DNA of 38,462 nucleotides from Folioceros fuciformis (GCA_049999805.1 JBNGIO010006304.1:290695-329156), one strand, 5' to 3'. Positions 9,709 to 20,944 are shown, counted from the stretch's first letter. The notes: a model not told the origin generated them from the sequence alone. Made by a program: numbers and translations.

Positions 9709-11988
9709 ATGGCGAGCGCGCGATCTGCGGTAGGAGCGTCTGGATTTCCTCAGGCTTCTCCTGCGCTAACGCTTGCGGCCAGGCGCAGAGCTGAGGAGGA
9801 GGAGAATGAAGTTGACAAGGCAGTTGTTTCCACCGGCTCGGTCGACGATGGATTGGGAGGGGAGAGCAGGGATGAGGGCTTCTTCAATCTCCAGTACCAG
9901 AGCGGCTTCGGGAACCATTTCGCCTCCGAGGCGCTCGTGGGCGCGCTGGTGGTGGGGCAGAACAGCCCGCTGGTCTGCCCCTACGGCTTGTACGCCGAGC
10001 AAATTTCTGGGACTGCCTTCACTGCCCCTCGGAAATTGAATCAGAGGACGTACGAGCTCTTCTTTCCTTGAAGTTTGTGCGTCAATTTGATGGAAGCGGG
10101 GTCTGGTGATGGCTAAATTTGTGGGGGGTATGTGTTTCGCTTCTTGTCGTGTGAAGGTGGCTGTATCGGATTCGGCCTTCGGTCACCCACGAGCCGTTTG
10201 CCCCTCGCCGGCCGGAGCACAAGTACTTGGTGGGCGATTTTAGCGGAGCTTCGGGATACGTGAATCCTACTCAGCTGCGCTGGAAGCCTGTTGATATTCC
10301 AGAGGCTCCCACAGACTTCATCGACGGATTGATTACCGTTTGCGGGGCTGGGAGTCCTGCTCTTCGGCATGGCTATGCTGTGCACCTGTAAGTGAACTGA
10401 TGGCGTTGTGCAGGAGGAATTGGAGGCTTTCTGGAGTTCTTGCTGTTTGACTTGACAATGTTCTGCTCAGGTATGTGGCGAACAAATCGATGGAGGACTC
10501 AGCCTTCGCAAATGCCGATGGTGACTTTCTCATAGTTCCACAACAAGGAAGTAAGGGCTGTGACTCTCTGTGGCAGGATTGTACGAAATGAAGGCTGAGG
10601 TTGTGAGCATGCGAGTCTTTGTCGTCTTCAGGGTAAGCGTAGTCTTAACATGCTTGTGTTGCCTTCAGGGTTGTGGATCACGACAGAAGTAGGGAAGCTG
10701 GAAGTCCTCCCCGGTGAGGTGTCTGTAATACAACAGGGTTTTCGGTTTGCTGTTGACTTGCCTGACGGACCCTCCCGAGGCTACATCGTGGATGTGTACA
10801 GTGGACACTTTCAGCTGCCAGATCTTGGTCCCATAGGTGAGACTCTTGTTTTTCCCAAATTTCTCTTTCATCGTAAATCTCCTAATGCCTCTGATGAGGA
10901 TAAGTTTGATTCTTGTGTCACAGGAGCTAATGGACTCGCTCAACCCCGGGACTTCTTGACCCCCGTAGCTTGGTATGAGGTGAAAACACGTCCAGGGTAT
11001 AAAGTGGTTCACAAGTTTGGAGGCCTTCTATTCCAAGCTCACCAGGATTTCTCCCCTTTCAATGTGGTTGCCTGGCATGGAAACTACGCTCCCTATAAGG
11101 TGATTCTTCCCTGGCATACCTGTTTGTCTTTATGTCCGATGCATTGATCTGGTTGATCGTTTGACCTTGAGCGGAAGCGTTCTTGTTTGGTCCTGTTCAG
11201 TATGACCTCCGCAAGTTCTGTCCCTACAGCACGGCCTTATTCGACCATTCAGATCCTTCCATTCACACAGGTAGCTAGGCAACCTTGTGTCGCTTCTTCG
11301 GCCATCTGAGCCATATTAACAATCCATCTCGCTGTCTTGTTCCAGTATTGACGGTGCCATCAGAGAGGCCAGGAGTGGCTGTGGTCGACTTCGTGGTTTT
11401 CCCTCCTCGTTGGTCTGTCGCGGAGCACACCTTTCGTCCACCGTACTTCCACCGCAACTGCATGAGCGAGTTCATGGGCCTCATCACAGGAAAGTACGAG
11501 GTAGTGCTGAGCCGCCTCTCCCCAAGGTCCTGCTATAACCCTAAACTCACTGGGTTCATGAGTCGCTTACTGCGTTGTTTCCCTGTGGGATTTGCACTGG
11601 CGATTGACCAGGGAAAGGCGGAAGGATTTCTTCCAGGAGGTGCTAGTCTCCACAATTGCATGACCCCGCATGGCGTAGATGCTGCAACATACGAGGTGGG
11701 CAGCCTCAGGGCATCTTCCAACTTTCTTTACTCACCGCTCGTCCTTCCTGTTCCCTGCTGAAACCGTAAACCTTCTCATGTCTCGGCTTTCCGCAGAACA
11801 CCATCTCAGGAGGCTTGGAGCCCACAAAAATTCAAGAGGACACTCTGGCCTTCATGTTCGAGTCATCCTTGGTTCCTCGAGTGACACCCTGGGCACTCAA
11901 CTCCCCGTCCCTCGATGTAGATTATTACAAGGGCTGGATTGGACTTCGGTCCCACTTTGATGCAAGCAGCAAGGAGTTTCACTCTTAA
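9709..11988 (+). CDS. HGO: Homogentisate 1,2-dioxygenase
   Basis: This enzyme opens the homogentisate ring to maleylacetoacetate in tyrosine breakdown, using Fe(II) and O2. Nine exons join in frame: 9709-10049, 10157-10387, 10471-10550, 10669-10836, 10924-11099, 11201-11270, 11346-11500, 11612-11695 and 11797-11988. All introns are GT-AG and 75-118 nt long. The product is 498 aa. The family core starts near residue 58 ([15 protein letters not shown]) and runs through [49 protein letters not shown] and [13 protein letters not shown]. The predicted iron ligands are His391, Glu397 and His427, with the same 6- and 30-residue spacing as human His335/Glu341/His371. The first 57 residues are an Ala/Ser-rich then acidic extension, absent from the short cytosolic plant forms I know. 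Its role, for example targeting, is unknown. No other ATG lies close to the core, so 9709 is the best start. Confidence 0.96.
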
Positions 11989-12798
11989 GACTGCCTCAAA
12001 TACGAAAGCTGCTCGTCACAGGTGCTGTAAATAGGTGCAAGAAACTCAAGCTATGTAGATCAGTGAGCTCCAGCTTCCCTTCTCAGGTCATACCCTGTTG
12101 TCGTAGGAACAATCCCACAGAATGTTCTGTTTCTATAACACTGCCAGTGACACAAATTGTTTGTCTCTCCACAACAGTGTTGTGGTGTTTCAGCATCCTG
12201 ACCATCAACTGTCGGCGGACAGTAGTAAGGGGTCATGGTTACGCACGAGACGCCTTCGATATCTGAGCCGTCAACGGTAACGGAGTACCGTCGCGGTTGC
12301 ATTAACGGTACGGATCGGGAAGAGCGTCTGCGTACAGGAGCGCTACCTCTTCGAAACGAAACGGAACTAAATTTGAAGAGGCAGTGAACAGGGAGCGGAA
12401 GGTGCGTTGTATATACTGTGAACGACTGTTTGGGCTCCCATCTCGGGCGGTCCCGGCCTGCGTATGGGACTCCACGGATAGCCCACTGCGCGCTGGAAAA
12501 GCGTCAGAAGCCATGGCCACCGGCGGCCGCGCCTCTTCCTGAACAAGCAACCTCCTGGTCAGTTGCCCGCTGTGTTGCAGCGTCTATTGTCAGTGTGTGC
12601 GGGGGCGCCTATTTGTTGCCGCCTTCTAGGACCGGATTATGTCGGCTGGAATGCTCTTTTGAGGTAGCTCACGCGCCCGGTGAAGGAAGGTGGTGAAGGT
12701 GTTGTTTTGCAAGGCGAGAGTGTGCTGCCGAGGCCATAGCGCGGGGGAGGACATTCGTGGCGGCGGCAGTTTCAGCGGCGGCTGCGGCGGTCTACGCC
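11989..12798. other. HGO 3' region and 5' region of the coiled-coil gene
   Basis: No coding sequence is supported. The second half is GC-rich. A TATATA at 12410-12415, about 385 bp before the ATG at 12799, is a weak promoter candidate for the next gene, which would imply a long 5' UTR. Confidence 0.5.
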
Positions 12799-13761
12799 AT
12801 GGCTTCCGAGGCGGGCTCAGCCGCCGCCTCGCCGCTGCTGCCGCCGCCGGAGGCGTCCACCTCGCCGCCCAAGCTGGATGGCTTCTGGAGCAGCTTTGCC
12901 AAACGGGCCAAGGCGGTGCTGCTGGAAGATGGAATCCCGGGGCCGGCCTCGGAGCCTGCCAGCTCCCCGCAGCAGGGGAATCCGCGGAAAGAGTCTCCTC
13001 TGAAGCCGAAGCCGGAGCAAGGGACGGAGCCGGAGGAGGATGGAGAGGCGGCCAAGCCTAGGCCGGTGGAGACGGCAGTGTTGCAGAAGGGGCTAGACGC
13101 CATCGCCTCCTCCCTGGCTCTGCTCGGGGACACCATCGGGTCCGCTATTGAGGACGGGTTGAATCTGGCCAAGGCCGCGGAGTTCCGCACCACCGACCGG
13201 AAGGGGGCCACACGGAGCTCGGTGACGAGGAAGTCGCACGAGGTGATCGCGGCGTTGCAGCAACAGCGGCTTTCAACCATGGGGCTCACCGGGGGCGAGG
13301 CGGGGTTCAGCGCCGAGACGCAGCTGAAGGCGTCGCGGGATGTGGCTATGGCCATGGCGTCCAAAGCTAAGGTGCTGTTCCGGGAGCTCAAGACGGTGAA
13401 GGCAGACCTCACCTTCCTGCGGGAGCGCTGCTCGCAGCTGGAGGAGGAGAACAGGCGCCTGAGGGAGAGCGCAGTCACTGGGGTCAGGGCTGAGGAAGAT
13501 GACCTCGTCAGGCTGCAGCTGGAGACATTGCTGGCGGAGAAGGCTCGCCTCGCGCAGGAGAACGCCAACTACTGCCGGGAGAATCAGTTCCTCAGAGAAG
13601 TTGTGGAGTACCACCAGCTGTCTCTTCAGGATGATCTACCGCTGGTGGACGATAACGTGGTTGAGGATATTAGCGACGATGACCAACCCCATACTGGAGA
13701 TGAGTCCAACTTCATCACACCTCTTAAGGGAATCCCGCACCAGCTGGCTCCTGTTTCCTGA
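12799..13761 (+). CDS. Plant-specific coiled-coil protein of unknown function
   Basis: An intronless gene of 320 aa. The start is the ATG at 12799 in good context (GCCATGG); the frame continues upstream without an ATG. The N-terminus is Ala/Pro-rich. Residues 26-45 (LDGFWSSFAKRAKAVLLEDG) and 91-127 look amphipathic. A coiled coil covers about 190-225 (LFRELKTVKADLTFLRERC, then QLEEENRRLRES), and a second one about 235-272 (DDLVRLQLETLLAEKARLAQ, then ENQFLREVVEYHQLS). The tail is acidic (VVEDISDDDQ). The QLETLLAEKARLAQEN ... NQFLREVVEYHQL block is typical of an uncharacterised, widely conserved plant family that has been loosely labelled tropomyosin-like; I know no established function. A 258-codon frame on the opposite strand is a GC-rich shadow. 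Confidence 0.87.
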   Translation: MASEAGSAAASPLLPPPEASTSPPKLDGFWSSFAKRAKAVLLEDGIPGPASEPASSPQQGNPRKESPLKPKPEQGTEPEEDGEAAKPRPVETAVLQKGLDAIASSLALLGDTIGSAIEDGLNLAKAAEFRTTDRKGATRSSVTRKSHEVIAALQQQRLSTMGLTGGEAGFSAETQLKASRDVAMAMASKAKVLFRELKTVKADLTFLRERCSQLEEENRRLRESAVTGVRAEEDDLVRLQLETLLAEKARLAQENANYCRENQFLREVVEYHQLSLQDDLPLVDDNVVEDISDDDQPHTGDESNFITPLKGIPHQLAPVS

Positions 13762-14869
13762 GCTCCGTGTCCTCCAAATGCTGTGCCTCATCTTATAGAG
13801 ATTGCTTAAGGACTACATTCTAATTATTTCGGGTGCTGTTCTGTAGACACAGCCATCATCCGAGCCATAGGGAGGCGTGACCGATGTCTGCCCTCTTGGT
13901 TCTTGGTCTCCGATCCGGAGAAGTAGAAATTGGGAGGCGTCATCTTATCCCCCGACACCGAGATCTAACCTGACCCTAGTACTCAAGTCTCTTTGGCTGG
14001 TTTTGTATATAATCAATCATCTTTGGAAAGTTGATCCTCTTCTGTGGGTACTGGCTAGTTCCTTCTAGACTAACGTAGACCAAGAGCCCCCTCTGTGACT
14101 ACCAAACTGAAGAGCGGAAAGGGTTTACCCAATCAGATTGTGGATGAAGCATTTCACCAAAGAGGTAGAGCAGCAAAGAGGTGCGCAGTATCCTTATGCA
14201 TCCAGGTATTTATTCTTGCTACGTGGCTGTCTGGCTATGATGTACAAGCATAATTGACATGGTTCCAGCCGTCTTAATGCAAGAAGACGAAGTCGTCAAG
14301 TGACTGAAAGGCATCGTTGTTTGTGGCTGTAACTGTTCAAGTCTCAACTGTCCACATTGGATGCTTCGTGGGTAAAGTTTGGTATCCGGCACGGTTCTTG
14401 GAGAACGAGTAGGCGTCCACTTCCAACTTCCCCCGCGTTCATGATGTTTGCCATTCGGTCAATATAGACCTCGGCCTTGGCCTCACTCTGGTGTCTCGGT
14501 TCCACCTATTTTGTCTTTCTTTCTCCTACACAGCTGATGCGAGATGCTCGCAGCCCACGACGAACGGACAAACGGGATCCCTAGCGAAACATCTTACGCA
14601 CAATGTCTTTAGAGGACGAATATACAGTACAAGCAGCAACATCTATTTCTTCCATACTAACGCACAGGTGCCTGCGGCGTTCAGCCGTTCTGGAAGCAAA
14701 ACGCTGGAAACTGCTATACCAGCGAGGAGACGGTGGAGCATTGAGCTACACGTTCTAAGGTCCTAAGAGTGCAAACACATCGAGCCCGCGTGTGACAACA
14801 CCGCCACAGCAAACGTCGCCTCATAGCACGCACAGACTCAGCCACCTAACCTGAACCACAACTCCACAT
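13762..14869. other. Convergent spacer between coiled-coil gene and MAPR gene
   Basis: This 1.1 kb holds the 3' ends of two converging genes. Small frames occur but none is recognisable, and no tandem repeat was seen. Confidence 0.5.
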
Positions 14870-15424
14870 TCAACTCTCGCTAGCGTGTCCCTCTGTAGCA
14901 GCGATAGGTTCGATCGGGACATCGTCTCTCTTGCCGGTTGCACCTGGCTCCACAATCTGACCTACTTTCATGTACTTACTCTGGAACTTCAACTCCCAGT
15001 CACTCAAAGCATCCAATTCGTAAGCTGATAGCCCCTCGATATTGGCGGTGAGGTCCACCTCATCGAACGACATCTTGGCCAGAGCTCGACTGGCATCCCT
15101 CCCTGCGAACGAGGAGTAAGGTCCTCCGGGACCGTAGAAGGCACTGGAGTAAGACACATCGTAGATTTGTCCCTTGATGGCCATGAGGAGAGGCTTGTTG
15201 GGATCAGTCCCGTTGTACGAGAGAAGCTCCTCAGCTGTGATGTCCCCAAGCTGGACGGGAGGAGGAGGCGGTTTGACGCGCACATATTCCGGAGAAGGTG
15301 GCGCCAAAATTCCCTTCAACAGGTAACCAAGAGCGAACAGCAGCGCTAGAATGGTGAAAAACGTCACCTGAGACAACCCGGTGTACTCCAGTATGGCAGC
15401 ATAAAGATCCGTCAACACCCCCAT
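14870..15424 (-). CDS. MAPR: Membrane-associated progesterone/steroid-binding (MAPR) protein
   Basis: A 184-aa protein without introns, with a single N-terminal membrane segment (about 20-40, TFFTILALLFALGYLLKGIL). A Pro-rich linker follows (PPPPPVQL), then a cytochrome-b5-like MAPR domain (about 60-158: DITAEELLSYNGTDPNKPLL, IKGQIYDVS, FYGPGGPYSSFAGRDASRAL). The YGPxGPY motif includes Tyr103, equivalent to the heme-coordinating Tyr113 of human PGRMC1. Plant members such as Arabidopsis MSBP1 sit in the ER or plasma membrane, bind steroids and help organise cytochrome P450 or receptor signalling. The ATG at 15424 gives the usual N-terminus close to the membrane segment. An in-frame ATG at 15478 would add 18 residues and is less likely. 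The gene is head-to-head with the NIPP1-like gene. Confidence 0.93.
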   Translation of the reverse strand: MGVLTDLYAAILEYTGLSQVTFFTILALLFALGYLLKGILAPPSPEYVRVKPPPPPVQLGDITAEELLSYNGTDPNKPLLMAIKGQIYDVSYSSAFYGPGGPYSSFAGRDASRALAKMSFDEVDLTANIEGLSAYELDALSDWELKFQSKYMKVGQIVEPGATGKRDDVPIEPIAATEGHASES

Positions 15425-15905
15425 GGAGCTGCTCTTCGATTCGCACAAACCCGACGGCCGGCTTCTCAAGCAGTCCAACCCGGAACCGGAGGCTCGCAGC
15501 TGAAGGGAAGAGAAGGGAAGAGGCGGAAGCCGCGCAAAGACAGACCCCGGGCGAGAAGCCCTAAAACGTGGGGTAAGCCTTTATTCCAGGAGGAGGAATC
15601 CACGATGCCATGCCAAAACGGGCCAGGCATGGCCTGAACCCTAGGCAAGGAGTGATTTTCGGCTATGTGAAGGATGAGCAGCAATGGCATGGTCCATGGG
15701 GGTAGACGAGGGCAGGCTGTTTGGTTGTTGGTGTCTGTCTGCAGAGCTTCGGCCTTGAGGGTCGGTGGGATGTGAGATGTAACGCGCCCCTTCCTTCTTC
15801 TGGTGAGGGGAGGTGGTCAGGAAACCGAGTGGAAAGTGTGAGGCACTACATAGATATGTGCGGAGTAGTTGAGCGGTCCCAGTCCGACTCCTGCCTGGTT
15901 GTGAG
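15425..15905. promoter_or_regulatory. Shared 481-bp intergenic region between divergent genes
   Basis: The MAPR gene (-) and the NIPP1-like gene (+) start from opposite sides of this segment, so their 5' UTRs and promoters must be packed into it. A telo-box-like CCCTAAA is present near 15550. No clear TATA box was seen for either direction. Confidence 0.6.
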
Positions 15906-17374
15906 ATGTTGAACAAGCGTGGGCTAGACAGATTCAAGAAAGCTCAAGCTGCGGAGCCGTTTTCCGTTAATGCGGGCACACCTCAGTCCCAGGTGAGCTT
16001 GCAGAGTCCGTCTCTCAAGACTGGACCGCAGCAGCAGTCACAGCAGGGATTCGCAGTGCCGAAGGTTGCAGCCCCAGCGCCCTCCGCGTGCGCTGCTGGC
16101 GGGGGTGCGTCGTCTTGGCAGGCTCCCGAGTGGGCTGTCGAGCCAAAGCCAGGTTCCTTTTGGCTGGACGTTGTCAAGGATGGATCTGTGCTCGACAAGA
16201 TTCCCATGGAGAAGCGGCGGACGATCTTTGGACGTCAGGCTTTGATGTGCGACTACATTTTGGACCATCCGTCTGTGTCAAGGCAACATGCTGCCGTGGT
16301 GCAGCATAAGACTGGCAGGTTGGCCTGTGTATGCAGGAGTTTTTACATTTCGTGAGTGGGATGGATTGGTTCCCAGTGACTCCTGCTGTCGCATCTTTGC
16401 CTCTACGTTCAGAGGTTGATATAACACTTCGTATCATGTGAAGTGGTTCTTGTGATGACCGAGGTTGTGAATTGTGATTGTTGACCTCACACTTGTTATG
16501 CTGAGTTGGTGGGCTTTTTGGTTGATGCAACAGCATTTATGTCATCGACCTTGGCTCTGTACATGGTACCTTCGTCGCCAACGAGCGTCTTACAAAGGAT
16601 CTTCCCGTGGAATTGGAAGCCGGACAGTCATTACGTTTTGCTGCTTCGACTAGGAGCTATGTTTTGAGAAAGTCTAGCGCACCTGTTCAAAAAGATGAAC
16701 TGCCTCCTGGTTGCACACAGGATAAGGATGCTGTTGATGTGGAAACAGACTCTCCTCGGCTTAAGCGGGTGCGGACAGGGAAGCGGGTTACCTTTAGGGA
16801 CGATTATGGTGGACTTCTTGTGGACGTCGTAGGTATATCAGATGGTGCTGATGTCTGCGCTGGACCTGGTCCTATTGGGGTGAAAGAAGGAAGTCTCGTG
16901 GGCAAGTATGAATCGCTAGTGCAGGTAACGGTGATTCCCAAAAGCCAGCAAGAGAAAGATAAGCAAAACCCGCCAATCAGCTCCACGAGTAGCCAGAACT
17001 CACTTCATGGGGTGACACAAAGTCTGAAACAATATCTGGACAAGGTCAAGTCGCCAGTCAAAGGTGGTCTGTATGGTGATCTTGAAGGAGAGTCATTGGC
17101 AGAGATTAAGGAAGGATCTTGGGCAGAGACGAACAGGCACGATGTGGACTCTGCTCCCTCGACAAGTGAGCACGGTCATGTCTGCAAAGACACTGACTTC
17201 TTGAAGACTGCCGATGGTACCTCTACCATTCCTGATGATGCCCAGGGCAGCGGTGGCTCTTCTTCAAGGGCACCCGGCATAAGGTCCCACATGGATAAGG
17301 ACGAGGAGGACTTGTTCACTGAGGCCAGGACTTCGAACGTCCAGAGGATGGCAGACGGCTTGTCAGGGACCTGA
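15906..17374 (+). CDS. NIPP1: NIPP1-like FHA-domain regulator of protein phosphatase 1
   Basis: Two exons, 15906-16318 and 16534-17374, joined with a split AG|C serine codon, give 417 aa. The N-terminus LDRFKKAQAAEPFSV is a signature of plant NIPP1 homologues. The FHA domain covers about 85-185, with FGR (108-110), SVSRQHAAV (124-132) and DLGSVHGTFVANERL (143-157). GKRVTFRDD (220-228) carries the RVxF motif that docks PP1, as in animal NIPP1. DVVGISDGADV and GPIGVKEGSLVGKYESLVQV follow and are conserved in plant members. The last 130 residues are low-complexity and acidic. The family acts in the nucleus, tethering PP1 and linking it to splicing and chromatin phosphoproteins through the FHA domain. 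The intron is 215 nt and GT-AG. Confidence 0.94.
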
Positions 17375-18150
17375 TGAGGAGTGTGCAAGCGGGCTGTGGT
17401 TCAGACTTCAAGTTGATGTTCCAGACTAGCAAAGTTGTTGCAGGTGCAGAAACCTAACTCGGATTTACCATCTTTGACTTCGGATTTCCTCTCTCGGGTT
17501 GTAGTTCGTAGATTGCTCTTTTGACTTGCCACCGGTTCCTGTTTATCTAACATTATATGCGAATGAACATCATGCGCAGGGACATTGGAAGACTGCCAGC
17601 AAGAGCACAAAAAGCTAGGTCATTTTTCGTCATACGGGCTTGGTTTAGGCCTTGGCCAATTCAATCAACCTGTATAAGATGCCCAGGACATGCTTCTTAG
17701 TTAGTCCTGAACCGTTCTAAACTTTCGTCATTAAGGAAGCCTGTAGCCGCAGGTCGCCGTCGCAAGGATAACGAGCTGGTCAAGTGCAGAAAGAAACAGT
17801 AAATGGAATTCAATGACGAAAAATATGTTCCCAACAAAAAGCTATCACGGAAGAAACGATGGGAAGAACTATCCATTCCAAAATAGGGTGAAGAACAGGC
17901 GCACATGGGGCTTAACTCTGCCGCTTGTTTGGAGGGCACCATACCATGGGGATAATTGTTGGTTATCTTGTAGGGTAGGAAGTCGCAGCAAGATACCCGA
18001 CACCAAGGTCGGGGTTTAGGGAGAGGGAAAGGCCTACCTAGCATATTAAAGTTAGGGAAAGAAAACATTTTCAAGGAAAAAGAAAAGACCTTCAGGGTGA
18101 GGGAAAGAAGGAAAAGAGAGGGAAAGAAGGAAAAGACCTATCGCCGAAAA

Positions 18151-18294
18151 GATCTCGGCGAGAGGGAAAGAAGGCAAGATATTTAGGAAAAGGAAAATGA
18201 TCTTGGCAAGAGAGAAAGAAGGCAAGATATTTAGGAAAAGGAAAATGATCTCAACGAGAGGGAAAGAAGGCAAGATATTTAGGAAAAGGAAAAT
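18151..18294. repeat. Purine-rich tandem repeat, 3 x 48 bp
   Basis: Copies start at 18151, 18199 and 18247 (GATCT, then GAGAGGGAAAGAAGGCAAGA, then TATTTAGGAAAAGGAAAAT). The whole area from about 18050 is strongly purine-biased on +. Confidence 0.94.
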
Positions 18295-18331
18295 GTCTAC
18301 TTACCACTACCTACGACGCTAAGGATATCAA

Positions 18332-18433
18332 AGTTGGGAATAAAGAAAGCCCTTCTTACCAATTGGTGTCGAAGATGGTGCTAGTTGGGAATAAAGAAAG
18401 GCCTACTTACCAATTGGTGTCAAAGATGGTGCT
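18332..18433. repeat. Tandem duplication, 2 x 51 bp
   Basis: AGTTGGGAATAAAGAAAG followed by (CCCTT or GCCTA)CTTACCAATTGGTGTC and AAGATGGTGCT starts at 18332 and again at 18383. Confidence 0.9.
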
Positions 18434-18840
18434 TACTTTGTGCTTGTAGTTGGATGGTGCTTACTTTGTGCTTACTTTGTGCTTGTAGTTGGCTGGTGCT
18501 TACTTTGTGCTTGTCGTTGTCCTATGTATTGCCAATGCCTACTTGAAGGTGATGGTCAATTGTTACCTGTAGAAAAGTCACAATGAAAGAGGAACAACAA
18601 TCTCCTTGTTGTAGAATGTGATATGGACACTACAATAATGTCTCTCTCATGGAAGACAACTAACACCCATTTCCTCTAGAAGGTCACAATGCATGAACGA
18701 GAGTGCACAATTGGCTCCTTCATATTACTCTGATTAGAGAAAGGCACTATGCATGAAAGAAAGACCTCAACTTTAGTCCTAGGGAATTTGCACGTTACCC
18801 AGCGTTCCTTTTGTAGATTTAAACTAACCCTAATCACAAT

Positions 18841-18950
18841 GGAGTCTATACTTGTTGCTTAAAGAGCTAATAAGGCATTCCGATAGGTAGTTGGTGGAGT
18901 CTGTACTTGTTGCTTAAAGATCTACATAGGCATTCCAATAGGTAGTTGGC
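18841..18950. repeat. Tandem duplication, 2 x 55 bp
   Basis: Copies start at 18841 and 18896: GGAGTCT(A/G)TACTTGTTGC, then TTAAAGA, then GGCATTCC(G/A)ATAGGTAG. Confidence 0.92.
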
Positions 18951-19423
18951 TATTGTATTTAATAACCCAAACATGGTGCACTCATGTTCTTCATCAATAA
19001 GAGGCCTCCCAAATTGCTATTAAGCCACAATAATTGGGAATGAGCTTTGTAAGCAATTGGCCTTTCCAAATTTCCTACATCTTGTCGGGAAATCTACATG
19101 GTCAAAAAATTGAACCACATTCTTATCAAGCTCTATGAAAACAGAGATTGAATACACAAGCGATGAACTTAAGTACATATTTGAGTTTCACGTCAAAACA
19201 AGCTACAGCTCCTAACCCCAACTGTTTGATGCCAACACATTTGAATATACTTCATCTCCCACAACAACCATGTCTTAAGCAAACTCATACATATCCAGAG
19301 TTAACCTAGCAATTCTGTCTGTACAACCTACTTTTTGAACAATTTGTTTTTTCTTTAGGTGTTTATATTGTCCAAGTTGGATGGTATGAACATGGGCACT
19401 TGTGAACATGTGTCCCCATACAA

Positions 19424-19473
19424 AAGCTTCTCAGGGATTGGAACCTTCAAGGTTCCAATCTCATAAGAAGCTT
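19424..19473. repeat. Perfect 25-nt palindrome nested in a longer hairpin
   Basis: GATTGGAACCTT and AAGGTTCCAATC flank a single C (19436-19460), giving a perfect 12-bp stem. An outer pair, AAGCTTCT (19424-19431) and AGAAGCTT (19466-19473), extends the hairpin across a 4-5 nt internal loop. No protein-independent terminator or RNA gene context is seen. Confidence 0.9.
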
Positions 19474-19854
19474 CTCCTTCAAGTTGGGACAATAGGATAC
19501 TATTTACCAAAGCTTCTCTAAGACAATGGAAGTCTAGCTTCACCTAAAAACTACGATTTTTTTCTATTTGTAGGTAAACTGGTAGGGATCATGTAACCTG
19601 GATCTTTCACATAATATGTCATATCCTAAGCGCAAGTAGAGGGCTTGAAAGTTCTCCCCATACCATGATTGAGGTTTGTTCAAAATGTGTAACCTTCACT
19701 CTAGCGGGGGCTCTTGTACGCTTGCAAGTGCACACTAGTTGGCCCCAAGTACGCACTTGCTCATCTCAGCTAGCTCCCAGCATGAACTTGCGTGCAATAG
19801 CTGGTTTCAACACGCAGTTGTGTGTTAGGAGCCCACACTTGGGCAAACTAGTAG

Positions 19855-19972
19855 ATTAGTGGCTGAACTTGCGTATGCTTAAGGGTTCTTAGTGCACTTG
19901 GGCAAGCCAGGGGATTAGTGGCCTGCACTTGTGTATCCCTAAGGGCTCTTAGTGCACTGGGGCATGCTTGAG
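19855..19972. repeat. Diverged tandem duplication, 2 x 59 bp
   Basis: ATTAGTGGC(C)TG(A/C)ACTTG starts at 19855 and 19914. It is followed by CTAAGGG(T/C)TCTTAGTGCACT in both. A third, weaker relative precedes it from about 19790. Confidence 0.8.
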
Positions 19973-20944
19973 GGTTGGTCCAAAGCCTCCGAAAAAGTGA
20001 ATGAGAAAATAAGGTGGTTAATTTGTAGGACTAGAATTATTGGTCTTTCAATGCCAGGAAGTAAAGACAATAATGTCCTTCACACCATTTGTGCATTTAT
20101 AAAAAACCTTCAAAACGATTTTGGAAAATAGAAAGGGAACACTTACATGAATGATGTGTAGAACTAAACAACAATATGTACTTTTAGCTAACACCCATTA
20201 AAAGTGGTTGAGATCAACAACAGACATTAAACAACAGCATGTATCTTAAGGTAATAACCATAAAAAGTGGTTGAGAAAAGCACAATAGCCGTTTAGAGCT
20301 AACTGCTTAAACACGAGAACTTCATAAACACGCTTGCCTTGTGAAGATTTGTACATAGTAGGTAGGTTTACCAACAAAAATGATGAATTCTAAGTTTGTG
20401 GAGATTTGTAACATGGTAGGGAAGTTGATGCCAATCGTTTGAGGCCTGATACGATTTATAAACAACTGACGAGAATCCAAACTCACGGCTGGGCAGAGCA
20501 GGTGTTCCGGATTAGATTTCGTAGCCATCCCACAAATTGAAATGATTTTCATGTTTCAGTCGTACGCATTGCATTTTCTTGCGGACCAAATTCTTAAGCA
20601 AGTTACAACAGAGCTATATCGGATCGGCAATCAAAACGCTCCATGTGATGACCAGAGATCAAAAGGCTCCATTTGAAGGAGCTTGGTCGTTCTAGGGTAA
20701 AGCTAAATCGTTCGGGTACCTAAGCAAATTTTGGTTCTAGGCTCGAGTTCATTGATTAGATGTGCTATACAATTTCTAGACAACACCTTAACACCTTCCA
20801 GTAAGGCAACCTCAAAACGAATTAAACTGGCAGACCTACGGCAGCCCACATTCTGTAAGACAGTAACTCTACTCCGCGTGAAAAGCATGTCAGGCATCCG
20901 ATACATGACTTCCTTTGCTTTTTTTCCCCGGAGGTGACAACAAC

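Larger units (their letters stand above)
17375..20944. other. Repeat-rich convergent spacer between NIPP1-like and RAE1 genes
   Basis: No gene is supported in 3.5 kb. The segment contains the local duplications listed separately (18151, 18332, 18841, 19855), a purine-rich tract (about 18050-18295) and a long inverted repeat (19424-19473). Further diverged duplicates of TGGTGCTTACTTTGTGCTTG occur at 18427, 18455 and 18494. Frames such as 19355-19543 (-) are short and unrecognised. Confidence 0.6.

Noticed and set aside
12792-13568. 258-codon frame antisense to the coiled-coil gene
   Set aside because: GC-rich third positions of the sense gene suppress stops on the opposite strand. The translation is Ser/Arg-rich and resembles no family.
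17697-18074. 125-codon minus frame after the NIPP1-like gene
   Set aside because: No family resemblance, and it extends into the purine-rich repeat area. It is probably chance.
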